Source: Lepturacanthus savala
Lineage: Eukaryota; Chordata; Actinopteri; Scombriformes; Trichiuridae
Reading direction: 5' to 3'
Assembly: GCA_030544235.1 (NCBI GenBank)
Contig: CM060468.1
Coordinates: forward strand, 5,927,758 to 5,991,757
Length of the DNA stretch: 64,000 bases
This document shows positions 10,956 through 23,927 of the stretch, one piece after another; the stretch's first letter is position 1; every line of letters starts with the position of its first letter. The notes under the pieces are model-generated. The model did no database searches, was not told the origin of the DNA, and worked only from the letters and a program-made list of their open reading frames with translations. The translations under genes and the position numbers were made by a program.

Positions 10956-12245
10956 CATTTCTGCTCTTGTTTGTTGTGACAGGGATGGATGGTAACATGG
11001 ACACGCTGTATCTTCGGGGTGTTAGTGGCTATGAAGGAACGGTCCGTTCCTAACAGTGTTGTACGACGTGTCATGTTACAATCCTCTGACATTGCACAAA
11101 TGCAATCTGCTGATGTCACAAAAGTTCAGGAAAGCGCAGCTCATTACATTTTATTTATATAGGAAACGAGCATACAGAAAAAAGAAAGGAAAAACAAGGA
11201 ATTAAAATAGGTTGAGCGCGCTCAGCAGAAAAATGCTGGTTTGCAGAGTGTTTCTGTCCTGTAGCTGAAGAGAAAGAGAGAGAAAGCAGAGCAGAGGGTG
11301 ATTATGGAACAGAATAAATAGAAGAGAGGTAGTGAGAGAACAAAATAAAGAGTTGAGGAAAAGTTCCGTACATGGTGAGGGGTTTCTGATGATAGAATGT
11401 CTCAGTTGGAAAAGTTGCAGGAGATGCCTGCTCAACACCACTGTTAACCAGACATTTTTTTTTTTTTTTTTTTTTTTACCATCATGTAATAGCATTCAAC
11501 CTGACATTTTACTGGATGTTTGTCCCAATATGTCAGGGTCATTCTAACCCCCAGACAGACTAGACAGGATTTTGGAAAAATGTGCTTATTTAAGTCTTGA
11601 AGGCATTGCATGTTAATTTTTTGCAAACAATGTTTTTAAGGTTGCTGAATTCAAATCTTGAATCGTATGCTGGATGAAAATGTTTCATGGTCCTTTTTGT
11701 TCATGGAATTCATATCCCAGACAAACAATTTTAAACATTAATGTGAAGCATTCATTCATTTATGGCATTATGGGACATTTAAGAGCCCGGCATACAGAAG
11801 ATTTGAATTTATTACCTTTCAAAACCCCTAGAAACATCGTATGGAAAAATTATCATGAAATGCCTTTGGGGTTCATTTCTTTTGAAAGTTGACCCTGACT
11901 ATAACCCTCACCAGGTGTTAACCACACCTTAACCGCAGCATTGTCACATCACAAAGCAGTATTTATGAATTTTTACTGTCATTTACTATCAAAAAAACGT
12001 AGATGCAAACGATGATGGGTATGTCAAACATAAACGAGCCATTCTCCGCTGCTGTCTTCACAGATAAACATTCACGAGGTTGTTGATTTTCTCATAAGTC
12101 GGGGAAAGTGAGATTTATGTTTATGTCCACTTCTCGTAGCTGCCTGTTATAGCGGCGGCATGAAAAAAAGATCATTCAGCCATTGTGAAGGAGGGCAATG
12201 AAAGAGGATTCAGGATGTCATCACAGTGAAGATGTCATCATGTAA
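10956..12245. other. Noncoding stretch with T24 run
   Basis: Contains a T24 run at 11455-11478. The segment 11880-11940 holds taaccctcacc and taaccacaccttaacc motifs of a dispersed-repeat type. Small frames flanking the T run are artefacts. No gene recognised. Confidence 0.5.
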
Positions 12246-12257
12246 GTGTGTGTGTGT

Positions 12258-12288
<31 letters not shown>
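12246..12288 (+). repeat. (TG)n microsatellite
   Basis: About 21 TG units with one tc interruption. Confidence 0.95.
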
Positions 12289-12369
12289 GAGCAGATTGTG
12301 CTGGCGGTGACGGATGTCACACGCGACAGTGATGAAAACTTTTTTTTTTTTTTTTGACATGTGACTTTT

Positions 12370-13412
12370 TTTTCTTTTTTATATTTTTATTCTTTTAACC
12401 TTTATTTAACCAGGCAGGTCAGTTAGGAACAGACTGTTATTTACAACTGGTGAGAAGTCATTTTGACCTTTTAGATGGGGAAAAGGGATAAAGGGATTTA
12501 AAAAAAAAAAGACAATGTGTACAGAAAACCATACAGCACACAAGCAGATAATATAATAAGCACTAAATAAGCAATAAAATGGCTAGACAGGCAGCACATG
12601 AAGCCGTAGAGACAGGATTGAAACGTCAGACAGAAAGATTCTGACAAACAGGCTGAGTGACTATTGCAGGTGAATGTAGCTGTGTCAGCTGTTGAATCTT
12701 TAAAAGTAGAGAATGAGGAGGAGTTCATTTAATTTGAGTCTTTTTCATCTCATTCCAACCTCTGGGAGCAGCTAACTGAAAAAAAGGAATGAGCTAAAGA
12801 GTTATTGATGCATGGGGCAAGTGAAATATAGCTATGGTCTTATAGAGAGAAGAAGGTGATTTCAACAATGTTGCAGATAAGGAGGATGTAAGTAAAGGGT
12901 ATTTGTGATGGACTTAATTTCAGAGCAGTATATGGAACATTAAGGTGACAAAGAACAGTCTTGTTTGCATGTATATAGAGTAAAGCAAGCGCTTCCTGTA
13001 CAAAAAGTCTTGCTTTTTACTTTTGACTGCAGATGTGACAGATGATGAGAAAAAAAGAAAAGGGTACTGTCTAACCAGATACCAAGGTATTTGTCGGAGG
13101 TGACTATAACTAGAGCTGAGCCAGTAGTTTTTTGGACGGTTAACAGACTATTTTCCAAACCTTAGAACTTTTTTTTGTTTTTGGATGTATTTTAAAACAA
13201 AGTGAAGCAAAAAGAAGTCTGTGTACTTTTGAAACTGTCCTGGATAGTGTTGGGGAGCAGCCTCAGAAGAAGACCCAACTGAATATAAAATGGTGTCATC
13301 TGCATACAAATGAATGCTAGAGTCCCCTGCTATATTAACAATGTTATTTATATATAATGAGAACAGTGGCGGCACACTGGAAAAATAGATGGGAAAACAA
13401 GGATAAGGAATG

Positions 13413-13417
<5 letters not shown>
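12370..13417 (-). mobile_element. Decayed LINE (non-LTR retrotransposon), 5' truncated
   Basis: On the minus strand the order is a reverse-transcriptase fragment (13417 to about 12940), a diverged region, and a 3' end reading gacctgcctggttaaataaa then ggttaaaag at 12420-12391, typical of LINE tails of the L2/CR1/Jockey-like kind. The N-terminal endonuclease part is missing, as in 5'-truncated insertions. The middle (about 12430-12930) matches no conserved part of such proteins that I can see. Confidence 0.8.
12940..13417 (-). pseudogene. Broken reverse transcriptase of the LINE
   Basis: Two minus-strand frames overlap near 13148-13158. The upstream one (13417-13148) contains PPLFSLYINNI and, at residues 38-41 (13306-13295), the catalytic motif YADD of the reverse-transcriptase palm, in the context HLYADDTILYS. 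The downstream one (13158-12940) contains VTSDKYLGIWLD, the conserved patch that follows the palm in such LINE proteins. Intact proteins have these in a single frame, so a frameshift separates them here. There is no intact N-terminus. The catalytic aspartates survive, but the copy cannot encode a working enzyme. It is a dead retrotransposon remnant, not a host gene. Confidence 0.82.

Positions 13418-13445
<28 letters not shown>
13416..13445. repeat. (AT)15 microsatellite
   Basis: Perfect AT run at the 5' edge of the visible LINE homology; the insertion breakpoint may lie in or near it. Confidence 0.9.
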
Positions 13446-13447
<2 letters not shown>

Positions 13448-13989
13448 TATAAGTTGGTGGTTTATGAGCTTATTTCTAAAATCTAATATCCGTAACTTAA
13501 ATTGAAAATGATGTGACGAGCTACCATATCATAGCTGTCTGGCAAAAAAAAAACAATGAGAGGAATATGTTCATCAATATAAACATGCCTGGAGCCAGTT
13601 TACTCAGGTGCTCATCAGCACAACCTTCTGTGTGTGTGCGAGACATCTGCTACAGAGTTCAAGTGTAGCAGCATCTGCAGGAGGGTTTCCATGGCGTCAT
13701 GCCAGATCCGTCCGGTGTGTTTTAGGGGTGTGTGTGTGTGTATGTGTATTGTGTCAGACCAGACCAGCTAACAGCCACCATTGTCAGACACATGTGGTTC
13801 AGTCCCTGCTGTCCCTGATGTTGCCACTTATTCCGTCCCGCTGCTCACTGTCTGATCGGTCTGATCCTCTGTATCGAGCAAAATATTGAATTGTGGTTTA
13901 TTTAGTAATTATCTCCTGTTGTGCACATTATGTGTCTGTCATCTCGTCGTGATGTGTGTGTGCTCGTTTCTATCGTATATACCTGCAGC
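13446..13989. other. Noncoding stretch, no gene seen
   Basis: Contains a short TG-rich tract at about 13725-13748. The 93-codon plus frame at 13608-13889 runs through it and has no motif. Confidence 0.5.
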
Positions 13990-14900
13990 GGAGAGTTATT
14001 GCTCTGGGTGTGATCACTTTCCTGCTGCTTGGATTCATTAAGAGAGATTTAAATGGAGCGGAGCATCATCAGTCAAACACAAACCGTGTAACCTTTTGTT
14101 GGTGCGAATGCTTCTGACACGTTTATCTGACTCTGATTTATTTCTTTTTTCTTCGCAAAGGTGGTTTATGATAAATAATTGAGCACTCCACCATACAACA
14201 AATCAGCCTGAATGCCGAGCAGCCGAACGACAGACAGAGACGGTATTAATTAGACATTGTTTGCATTGATTAAATAGGCTTCAAAGAGCGATCGGCTCTG
14301 ACAGTTTTACTCTCGCACATAAAACGTGTCTTTTTTTTTTCTTTTCTTCTTAAAAAAAATACATAAGAATGGAGGTCAAACTGCGGAGATTACGTCAGAT
14401 TTTTATTGCTGAGCCAAACTGCTACATTGATGCTACCGATAGCGACGAGGCATTCATCACAGTTTATCTAACGTGTCATGGAAATCATCAGTGTAATATT
14501 GGTGCAATGTCAGCGGCGGTCAAAGCAGCTATTTGCTAACGTGATGCATGGCCGCCAACTCCGGTGATGTTGTTGTTTCACAGTAATGAACAGAGCGACT
14601 TCGATAGCCGCCGTTTCTGCCACGCCCGGTGACTGTGGGTAATTAGTCGGCCTGGTTCTCGGGGAGTGGCGTGCTCGAGTGGAGCTCGGCGGATTGATGG
14701 ATGGTCTCTCCGGTCTCTTCTCAGACAGATCCTCAAATGAGCTGTCACTCCACAGCCTGACTTTCATCCGTCCATTCCCGCAGCCTCCGCGCTGTCACTC
14801 CTCACTCACACTTTCGCTCATGAGGGGATTCGGCTGACGATAAAAGCGTGGCAGTCTGGAAATATAAGAACATTAGCTGTCAGTCCGCAGCCCAGCAACG
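13990..14900. promoter_or_regulatory. Possible conserved noncoding/enhancer-like block
   Basis: Long stretch free of simple repeats, with retained CpG. At 14246-14275 it holds a homeodomain core TAATTA (14247-14252), then acattgtttgcattgatt, which includes SOX-like and FOX-like cores and a TGATTAAAT-type site. The minus frame at 14510-14767 (85 codons) is arginine- and proline-rich and unrecognised. Regulatory function is inference from texture and motif clustering only. Confidence 0.25.
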
Positions 14901-17695
14901 CCACCGCCTTAATTTATAGTTGACGCAAGCGACAGATTACACAAGTACGGTGATTATTAGTTCTCGGTTAGAGATCGTCTTTCATTAATATTAAAATAAA
15001 CAGGTGTGGCACACTTTCGCTCATGAGGCGTAATGAGTTCTAAACCACACCCGCTCAGTTGGGTTTTATCTGAGGGAATACAGCAGTTAACTAAGCGTAA
15101 TAAAACGGATATCAAACACGGCTTTATCTAGCCGATACAGCCTCACAACTCAAAATTTCAAGCCAGCTCTTTATCTTTATCCCTGGTGTTTTCTCCTGCT
15201 ATCAGCATTAACAAGGTTGACCACTCTCAGCACAATACGATTCATATTGGGATTGTATTTAACCCTGGTGGCATAGCAGTATATGGCAGTGATCTAAGAG
15301 TAGAGAGAGTTGAAATTGGCAGGCTTTTGCTTTCAGATTTTCATGCCTGTTGATTTGTGATTATTTTCTTTTAAATGAGATGGTTAATGGACAGTGGACA
15401 AAACCACGGCCCAGCTTCTCAACCTGCAGGAAGACAAGTAAGCTGAAAGCTAACAGCTGGTTAAAGTTTGCTAATTTATTATTATTATTTTTAATTATAC
15501 CACTGCTGTATTGACCATAGTTGTCTAGTACATTTAAAATCGTATTTCCACTCTTGCCAATGATATTGACTTGCAATTTGCAATTTCACAGTGAAAGGAC
15601 TGTATTGGACAAACGGATAGTTTAGTCATGGCTTTTTGCAATTTAACAGAATTATGTACAAACAGCTTAAGCAGAACAAGCACACAGCATCTTTATATTC
15701 AAACCAACCAACCACCTCTAACTTTGCATCAGTTATTACATTTGAAAAAGATTTTTGTCAGGCCGATGACCTAATAATCACCTGATTACATAATAAGTTT
15801 TAAAAACAAATTTAAATATTTGACAAATGCATAGTTGCATAGTTGAGTAGTAGCCCCGTAATATGTTTTTGTCTATAAAATGTCCCTCTGAAACAAACAA
15901 AAAAAAGGGTCAAAAAATGATGAGCTACTGGAAATAGATTTAGTTCTACTTTTGGAATATATGTACTTAAGGGAATCTGATTAAATCTGGTTTGTCTGAC
16001 AGTTCTTCCCCACTGATAATTCCAAGCAATTATAGATTAATGAGCATATTAGTTGAATTAATTTTGACACTAGTCCCAGCAACGCACACTGATATTAGTT
16101 TTAAGATTAGTTAGAGAAGCTTGTATTGCTCTCATTTCTCACACAAGTTTACGAGGTATTAAAAGCTGAAAAATTAATGGGGTATATACTATACTAATAA
16201 TAATAGACCATGAAGAACAAAATAGTCTGGGTCCCATTTCTGTTACTTTAGGTAAATAAAAAAAGAGAGGCACCAGGGGGAATATATATGTTTTTTCATT
16301 GGATATTAAGTGTACAACGCACACAGTGTTTTATCGTAAAAGTCTCAAAGTCTTGCCTGATGATGATGATTCATGAGATGATAATAATGTTCAGCATCAC
16401 TGTCCAAGCTGCTGAACATCCTCCCTCACTTTGAAGCATTTCTGACCTTCTCAGACTCACCGCAGGGGACCTGTGCCAAGTTTAACAAGAGGCAAGAAAG
16501 AATGAGAGAGATTGATCCGTTGTCCAGCTGACATTATCTGATGCAATTGCGATGTAATATTAAAATGTCAGTTAATCTATTCATCCCAGCCGGACCAGGT
16601 ACAAACATTATTAAGATGGATCGGTTTATAAACGGTTGCAAACCATTTTTACTGAAGTCAAATATTTTTGCATAGCTTAGCATTTCATATGTGAAGGATG
16701 TGCAGGTGATGTTATAAATAAGGCAAAATACCAGTCCAGTAGGCCTATGGAGTACTGCATGTGCAGTAGTTTCTCCCACCACCCCCACTCTTGAGTTACC
16801 ATTTGGTCCATAGACTTTACATACTGATGACATCACTAAATCTTGAAATCCCTTTGTCACAGGTTGCATACTCACACAGTAATTTCTGCAAAATTGAAAC
16901 CCTACTGATAAATATCAAGCAGACTGAAGCCACAACCATTATGTCATTCATAGACCAGGACGAATCAGGATGCATTTACCTCATTAACAACTCAGCTCGA
17001 CTCAAGCTCTTTGACTATAATATTTTACCTTTCAGCAGCTGTAGTGTATTAGTAAGGCACAAGGAATTGCAATTTTCTGTGATCAAGATCATGTGTTATT
17101 TATTCTCTGAGCTTTGGGATCTCACATATATCCAGTGCTGATCTGCACCAATGAAGTGTTCCTCAATTTGAAGAGTGCATCTGGAGAACAGGAGTTGACT
17201 ATGTAACGAGCTGTAAATTGTAAATCAGGACCTAGAAACATGGAAATTGTTGCCACGTATTCACCAACACCTGCAGGGCTGCAGCATTTAATCCAAACCA
17301 GAGACCTCGTTTGAGTTTATTATTTTGCATATCTAAAATAGTGGATTAGATTTTAATTTAAGAAAACGAGTCACCCAGCCCTCGGTAGATTCAATAAGTG
17401 AGTGTTCAGTACTAAGCAGGAGCCGGCCGCACGATGAATCCTGAAAGAATGGTGACAGCTGGAAAGACAGTTGGTTGCTGGGAAGGACCAGTGCTTGGGG
17501 AGTACAGGCCTGGCAGAGACGTGCTCACACAAGAGTTCCCCATACCATGAGTACAGAATGATTTATGGAGGTTTATCTCTGGAGCCAACTGACAAGGGGG
17601 CTCATTATCCAAACACAGCTGAGAAGTTAGTCTGAACAAATGACGGTACAAGAGGGATCTACAACATGAAGTTGTAGACGACTGCTGTGCACAAG
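14901..17695. other. Noncoding stretch, no gene seen
   Basis: AT-rich, with a short tta repeat near 15475-15490. The overlapping frames at 16534-16875 (minus) and 16791-17141 (plus) are 113-116 codons but lack domains, codon bias or convincing splice sites. Confidence 0.5.
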
Positions 17696-17900
17696 AACAC
17701 TCTTTTTGGAGGGGTCATTTTGCAACAGTGTTTTGCCGTTCATGCAAATCCAATCAGTGCATCCAAATTAGATTCACCATGCCTCATTCCACTACAATTT
17801 AGCGGCATCACTTCCTTCAAATTTAAAGGTGCAGATGGAGCACGCTGACATTTCCTTTTACTCAAGAAAGCTATTTGGAGGCAATCAGCATTTAGGGAGG
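17696..17900. promoter_or_regulatory. Possible conserved noncoding element
   Basis: Contains the octamer-like atgcaaat (17742-17749) beside aatcagtgcatcc and attagattca, low in simple repeats. The texture is like that of developmental enhancers; this is inference with no direct support. Confidence 0.2.
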
Positions 17901-19029
17901 ACCTTCAAAACACAGATATATCAATAATAAGGAAAAAAATAATAATTTACACACTTTAAATTATATGCTCTACCATTGACTCGTATTCCCCTGTCTCGTT
18001 GAATATTCAACGCTATTAAACAGACTCCACAGAGAGGTCATTCAATGAAACTGCACCGCACTGACATCAATATTCACGACGGCAACACAGACAGCATGAA
18101 TGATGAGAGCAGAAACCACTACTCATATCTGCAAATCACAATGAAGAGGACAGTTACTCACCAGCTATCATTTCCAGGGTCAATACATATTCTGCTAGAT
18201 ATTAAAAAGAAACTGATGGAAAGTGGAAAGCCCAAACCCTTCAGTGTGCTACACATGGAGCAAAACTGCTGAACTACAGTCATTACTGTGTGTTATCTCA
18301 CATACATGCATATATATGCACATAATAACTGTCCCCATTGGCAAATATTAACTGAAAAATACTGTGGATTGATGATCTTGCATCCACTAATCATGGCCAG
18401 TTATAAGGTTTACCTGCTGTTTTACCATTGTCCCTGAAAGCCTCTGTAGTATCATGAATACATATTGAGGCATTTCATGCTTCCCTTGTCTTGTGTAGCC
18501 TCCTGCACAACCGCAGCCTCTAAAATACTCCATTATTAACATCTATATCATAGAATCTCCTGCTCACTGAGATTGTGTCTCATCCATATGCCAGGTCTAT
18601 CCACTCTCAGCCATGCAGGATTAACCTGTACATGTATGCTAAGCCTCATTCAACAGGTGACATTTTCCATTTTCGCTAGAGATGGGTTCTTCAGTAAAAA
18701 AAAGCCACCATAACTGTAGTATTTCACACTTGATCTAGTGAGCGAGTACCGATCAAGCCTTGTCATTTCAAAATGTCAAGGCTTGTTTACTTGGTTGGAT
18801 TTCAACCCCAACAACACAAGAGGTAATTACTGAAATCAGTGTTTGAGTTACTGTGCTCACCTGGGATCAGATCTGAGAGCTTAACACCTAATGCAAAAGA
18901 AGAAGAGTTTTTATTCTCTCTCCGTTGGTTTTCAATCAAGCTGTTGACTTTGTGATCATAAATCTATATCCTGTCGACCTTGCAAATTGTGTGTTTGTGA
19001 GATTTCAGATTTTTGCAGTGAACAGAAAG
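17901..19029. other. Noncoding stretch, no gene seen
   Basis: No repeats of note and no recognisable coding motif. The 75-codon frame at 18045-18272 is unsupported. Confidence 0.5.
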
Positions 19030-19521
19030 TTAAAGCTATAGTGTAGGTGTTGTTCTATCTATAATCTATCAGTGAAGGGTAACTACACAAAAAAACAAAA
19101 CAAAAAAAAAAAAAACTGTCATTTTGTGGCTGTAAAATGGTGGACAAACTGGCTAGCAATAGGTTAATCACTAGCAGAATATATCTATTTGTTCTGATAG
19201 CACTTGGGGAGTTGAAACACTGTAATATCACGTTATTTTATCGACATTCCAAAATATTCAAAGTTAGCAGATGACTATCAGGGAGTAGCCAAAGAAGATC
19301 TCTGACAGTCAGACAAAAATAAAATAAAACAAAAATAAAATTTTAAAAAATAAAATAAATAAATAATAAAAAATAAAAAAGGTCTACCTGGTGATGTTAA
19401 CTCCTCTGGTAAGTGCTTTTATGTGAAATATTGATTCCTATTTAAAATCCCTGCAATATAATGTAAATGATCTGTTGTCAGAGCTTGTTATTTCTTTCAA
19501 AGCATCAGACTGATCCTTTAA
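19030..19521. mobile_element. Possible MITE with TTAAAG ends
   Basis: Starts ttaaagctatagtg and ends gactgatcctttaa; the reverse complement of the end (ttaaaggatcagtc) matches 9 of 14 positions. It encloses an A-rich low-complexity run at 19316-19380. The ends resemble the hAT-like MITEs at 38287 and 48722, but the body does not. Confidence 0.35.
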
Positions 19522-22500
19522 GCAGAAATAGTTTTGGTTTTAAATGGTCGTACAGAGGATGAACTATATTGTATTTTCATGAAACAATATTTCACACAAA
19601 AAAAGCAGATGAAACAGAAAATGCAAAATGGTTTAATATATTGAATAAAGCTTTTCTGTAGAAGAGAGATGTGAGAGATCTCTATTGATCTGCCCTCACT
19701 ACCAGGAAAAATCCATTGTTCAAAAACAGAGGTAATGCAAACAGACAGAGATAACTAACACTCCGCAGGCCTTGTAGAGAAGTAACTTTTAACCGAATCA
19801 ACAACTGCAGGCCTCTAAGCAAAGTGGAAACCATTTCTTGTGGTGAGATTTGCTACTGTTTTTAGTGGAAACAACTGAATACAGACGATGATGCAATAAG
19901 AGGTCATGCACTTCTGCATGGATGGAATGCAAGGATCAAGTGTGTGTGTGAATGCTGGTTTAAAGGAGTATGTTATCACACTGAATATTATAGTGTGAAT
20001 TTTATTTGTCAAAAACAACTGAATGCCCACTCATTAAATGTGTTGAACACATTAAAACTCACATTATATAATATAAGAAATACTGTAGCCTTACAATTCA
20101 ATGACTGTTCAGAGTAGAGGTGAATACCTTGAACTAAACAGAGATTATAAACTACCATTCATGAAGAGATTGTATTCCTATTCACTGTTTGGACATGAAT
20201 AGGAGGGAGAGAGCATCCTTGTCAATCTTTTTCACCGATGAAGACCCTGAGAATCTTTGAGTACAAAGTGCTTATCTAAAACGTCTACACTGGCATGCAT
20301 GGGTACAGATTTCGTCTTCTCCTCATGAACCAGTAGAAGTCTCATCATCCTGGTTGAAGGTCTGAGCAATTCTGGTCTGAGAGTTGCTACCATAACGTTG
20401 GAAGGGGATTTTAAAGGGATTTTATAACTATGTAATTTCTATAAACTGTAGACGAGTGGCCAGAAATGTTCCGGTTTCCATTGAGCAGGCTGCTGTTGCA
20501 TGCAACTGATGAGGCTGTGTTGAGAGCTGCACAAAGGTGGAACGAATCGGCTGACAAAAAGGAAGTCTTGCTCCAGATATCCGTTGGCTTCACTGGATGC
20601 ACAGAAATATTGTAATTTGCACCCAGAGGATAATCCATTGTCAGGGAATTATTGATGAGTTCTGAGATTTTTCATCATTAGCCCCAGAGGACAGACACAG
20701 TAAGATTGGTCTGAGACTTAGAGACACATAAAGCAGCTTTGATGAAGAATATAGGGCAAAGGGGTGTTAATATCTACCAAACCACATCTAACATGCAATA
20801 CAATGCTGACTGTGTTAAAATGCCTGTTGGAGCAGTGTAAATCGGTGGCAACAAACAGTAAAGTGGAGTACAACTCAGGATTAAAACATGCTTATACATT
20901 TAATAACAATACTGTGTTCTCTCTCTCTCTCTCTCTGTGATGGTGATGGTCCATTCCTCGGGATTCGGTGGCTTTAGCAGAAGCTGTAAAACTGCTCAGA
21001 CATAAAACTGCTCACTTCTGACCAAAAAAAAAAAAAAGAAACTTTATTTTGTGATTTTTCTGAGCTTTGTTGAGGGGTGGGGACTTAGGGGGAAAGAAAA
21101 GATGGTTGGCTGCTGAGCAAACACAAGATGCTGACAGGGCAGCGCTTCTCTACTTTCATTTATTGAAGTCAATAACAACAACAACAACTCGATCAGTCTT
21201 CAGAAGCAGTAAATCTCGACACGACCCCTCTCAATAACAATAAACATTGATTCATGTTCATACAAAGGATCATGCTCGGGGTCAACTCTAGTTCATTTTC
21301 TGGGAGCTGAATGGATTGTAGCTGTTAGGAATGTTTTGTTATGAAGGAGGAAATTGAACAGACTCCCGAACGTGAACCATTGAGCTCCACTGTGCAGCTT
21401 TCATTTCTGAACGTATGCGGCCCACTACCTCAATTTTCAACCATGACATTTCATATCCCGCCATTAGAGCTCTGCCTGCTTTCCCATGCCTCAGTCATTA
21501 CGTTGAAAGTGTTAATTCACTGCGTTTTCAGCTGCAGGATTCATCTGGTTATACATGCCCGGTGGAAAAAAAAATATGAGAAAGGACTGTCGCTCATCCT
21601 CCCTTAATGTATCAGAGAGGAGATCCATGTTGACATGTATGACGCATTGGTAGCTGTCTGAAAAGAGACGTTTAGAGCTGCAAAGACAGCCATTATAGCA
21701 ATGATGTTAACTCACGTTAAACTGCCACCTGCTTCTCCATGATTCTACGCTTTGTGACATGTTGAGCTGATTTTTTATATATATGGTGAAGAATTTAGCG
21801 GCTCCACATGGCAAATGTAGCAAAGAAGAAGCTGATTTTTGTTCAGATACATGTAACAAACTGCTGCATATTTGAATATATAAATAAAATACTCCTGGAA
21901 TCCTAGTATCCCTGCAATAAATGCTATGAAAATAAAGACACAGAGTACTGTCGGCATGCAAAATATACCAGAGGCTGTTTATTCTTTGAGGGAAGTGTTG
22001 AAACAGTCTGATACTTTTGTTCAGAATGACATGTTTAAAATAAAATAATTTTAATTAATTATACTCCCCACTCGACAAGTGGCATACTTGTAGATTCCTA
22101 CTTTCAAGTGATACAATCACAGATTGGTCTAGAGGCTGATGATTAAGTGTTCTTTTAAATGCATGATTACCTTCAACTCAGAGAGTAACAGCCATTGTTG
22201 TTCACTTTTTTTTTTTTTTTCCATTTTAATCAAACATGATGAAGAGAATTCCATCTTAAAACTGATCCAGTGTGGTGCAGCTGTCAGGGTTAAATGTTTC
22301 AATCAGGAGAGACTCATGTTTTCTCAGTGAACAATTATTTATTGACATGTGCAGAATAGGATGAAATGAGAAAAGTGTTTGGCAATATTGCCATTTTATG
22401 AAGGCAGTAGTGAAGCCTAGAAGTAGATGTCCCTGATGGAGTTTAGACACCGGTAGTGGAGGTGATCTGGATGATGAGGACAGATATGGTTCCTATTGAG

Positions 22501-22829
22501 ATCAGACCTGAGGGCTGATGTGTTGAGCTGGAGGCAAACCCAGAGAGGAGGAGGTGACATGACAGAGAGGAAACCAGATTTAAAGTTTGACAGCTGAGCC
22601 ATGATTGGCTGATTGGAATCAGAGGAAGATCTGATTGACAAAAGAGAGGGGAATGACATGAATGACTGATGTCTTTTCTGGTCTTCATGCATGCATTTAC
22701 ACTTAGCGTCATTAAGATAAAGCAGTAAAACTTCCCGAAATTTCCAAAGAAAATTGGCTGGAGATGCAAAAAAAAAAAAATGAAATAGCCTCCAACAAAA
22801 ACTCTGTGACTGTGGCCTTTAGTTTGTTT
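19522..22829. other. Noncoding stretch, no gene seen
   Basis: Holds a short CT run (20919-20936), an A13 run near 21024 and an unclassified low-repeat stretch at 21300-21560. Overlapping minus frames at 22417-22844 have no motif. Confidence 0.5.
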
Positions 22830-23300
22830 GCTCCACTGAGTCAAGGAGCATTGTTACATCAATTCCAATGTGAGTTTGCCACCAGTGTTGGGAATTATCT
22901 TTGTTAGGATGCCCTTCAAGTGTTTTACCAAGAGGGACGTCGGCGCTCACTTATCTTTGCTGTCTGATGCTGACCTAAGCCAACGCTCTCTGGCCTCACC
23001 CCCCGAGTCCCACTAAAGCCATTAGCTCCCAGCTAGTTGATTAAATGTGTCCATCGATTCCCACGGGAAATGATTCGAGAACAGCGTCACGCGATCCGAG
23101 TGGCCAGCTCCCCGGTGGGGAGAGAGAGGGAGAGAGTGATTGTGGGCTGGTGGAAGTCCACATTAACGAAAGAGGGATGAGAGGTGGGAGGAGATGGAAC
23201 AGCTTAATGTGAAACACAAACACACCCACTGAGAGACATCCAGCACCCTATTGTTCCTGACTCATTGGCAGCTTACTACAGCCTGAGGGCTTCACAAATT
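22830..23300 (+). repeat. Block A1, diverged copy of 49450-49910
   Basis: A 31-base core at 22948-22978 (cacttatctttgctgtctga onward) matches 49604-49634 at 29 of 31 positions. Flanking matches in the same order are tccactgagt, attatct..tgt.aggatgccc.tcaa, agccattagctcccagc, catcgattccc..gggaa and a right end with ctgagggctt. It is noncoding by appearance: frames are short and differ between copies. It is either a duplicated conserved noncoding element or an unrecognised low-copy repeat. Confidence 0.75.
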
Positions 23301-23559
23301 GTTGCTATACCAATAAGCAGTGAAAAGGTGTCAACATAATAGCTTCTGATTGTGTGTCAATATATGTCTGCAATAAGTCATATCCTGCTTTTGCTTTCAT
23401 TTGAAATGTAGTAAAATGCAAATCCTCTGCTATCTTACGCAAAATGATGTCTCCAAATCATGTTTCTCCCAAGTATGACATCAAAATACTAGGTGGAGGA
23501 TATATTAGGTGTGTTTTATAGTTGGGGGGTGCTGTATTTTCTCAGTCTAATGTGTCACT

Positions 23560-23860
23560 TTTGCTGAGAGCAAACATCTTGTATGGTACCAGGGTCCACT
23601 GTTTTCATGTCATTTGTCATGCTGGTCATGTCAGGAGAGGCTCCAGGAGTAGATTTGACCCACTGAAAGGTTAAGAGACACACAGAAGGCAGGCAGGAGG
23701 CCAGTAGAGAGTAACACAACATGTCTACTGCCAAGTGTACACACTCACAGCTACACACACAATGCCAGAGGGTTACTCAGCTGGCTGGCGCGGAGATCCC
23801 CACCATTCAGTCCAATGACTGGCCATTAACAGCCTCTGCCACCCAGTCAGGAAGTAGTGC
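23560..23860 (+). repeat. Block B1, diverged copy of 51281-51610
   Basis: The segment 23600-23663 matches 51366-51429 without gaps at 57 of 64 positions. Further colinear matches are gagagcaaacat, ggttaagaga, cacaacatgtctac, gccagagg.ttactcagctgg and tcccaccact-type sequence. On the minus strand both copies have an open frame with a shared peptide of the form GASPDxTSMTxDxKT, and copy 1 has a plausible acceptor (cctttcag) before it. Most differences change amino acids, which argues against a conserved exon. Confidence 0.75.
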
Positions 23861-23927
23861 TATTTTTACACTGTGCCTCATATTGACTTATTGTTTAATA
23901 TGTTTAATAGTAGCAGTACTCGTAGTA

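Noticed and set aside
22443..22844. 133-codon minus-strand protein, the longest open frame
   Set aside because: No domain, no start context and no splice sites. The composition is that of antisense AT-rich DNA, and the length is expected by chance in 64 kb.
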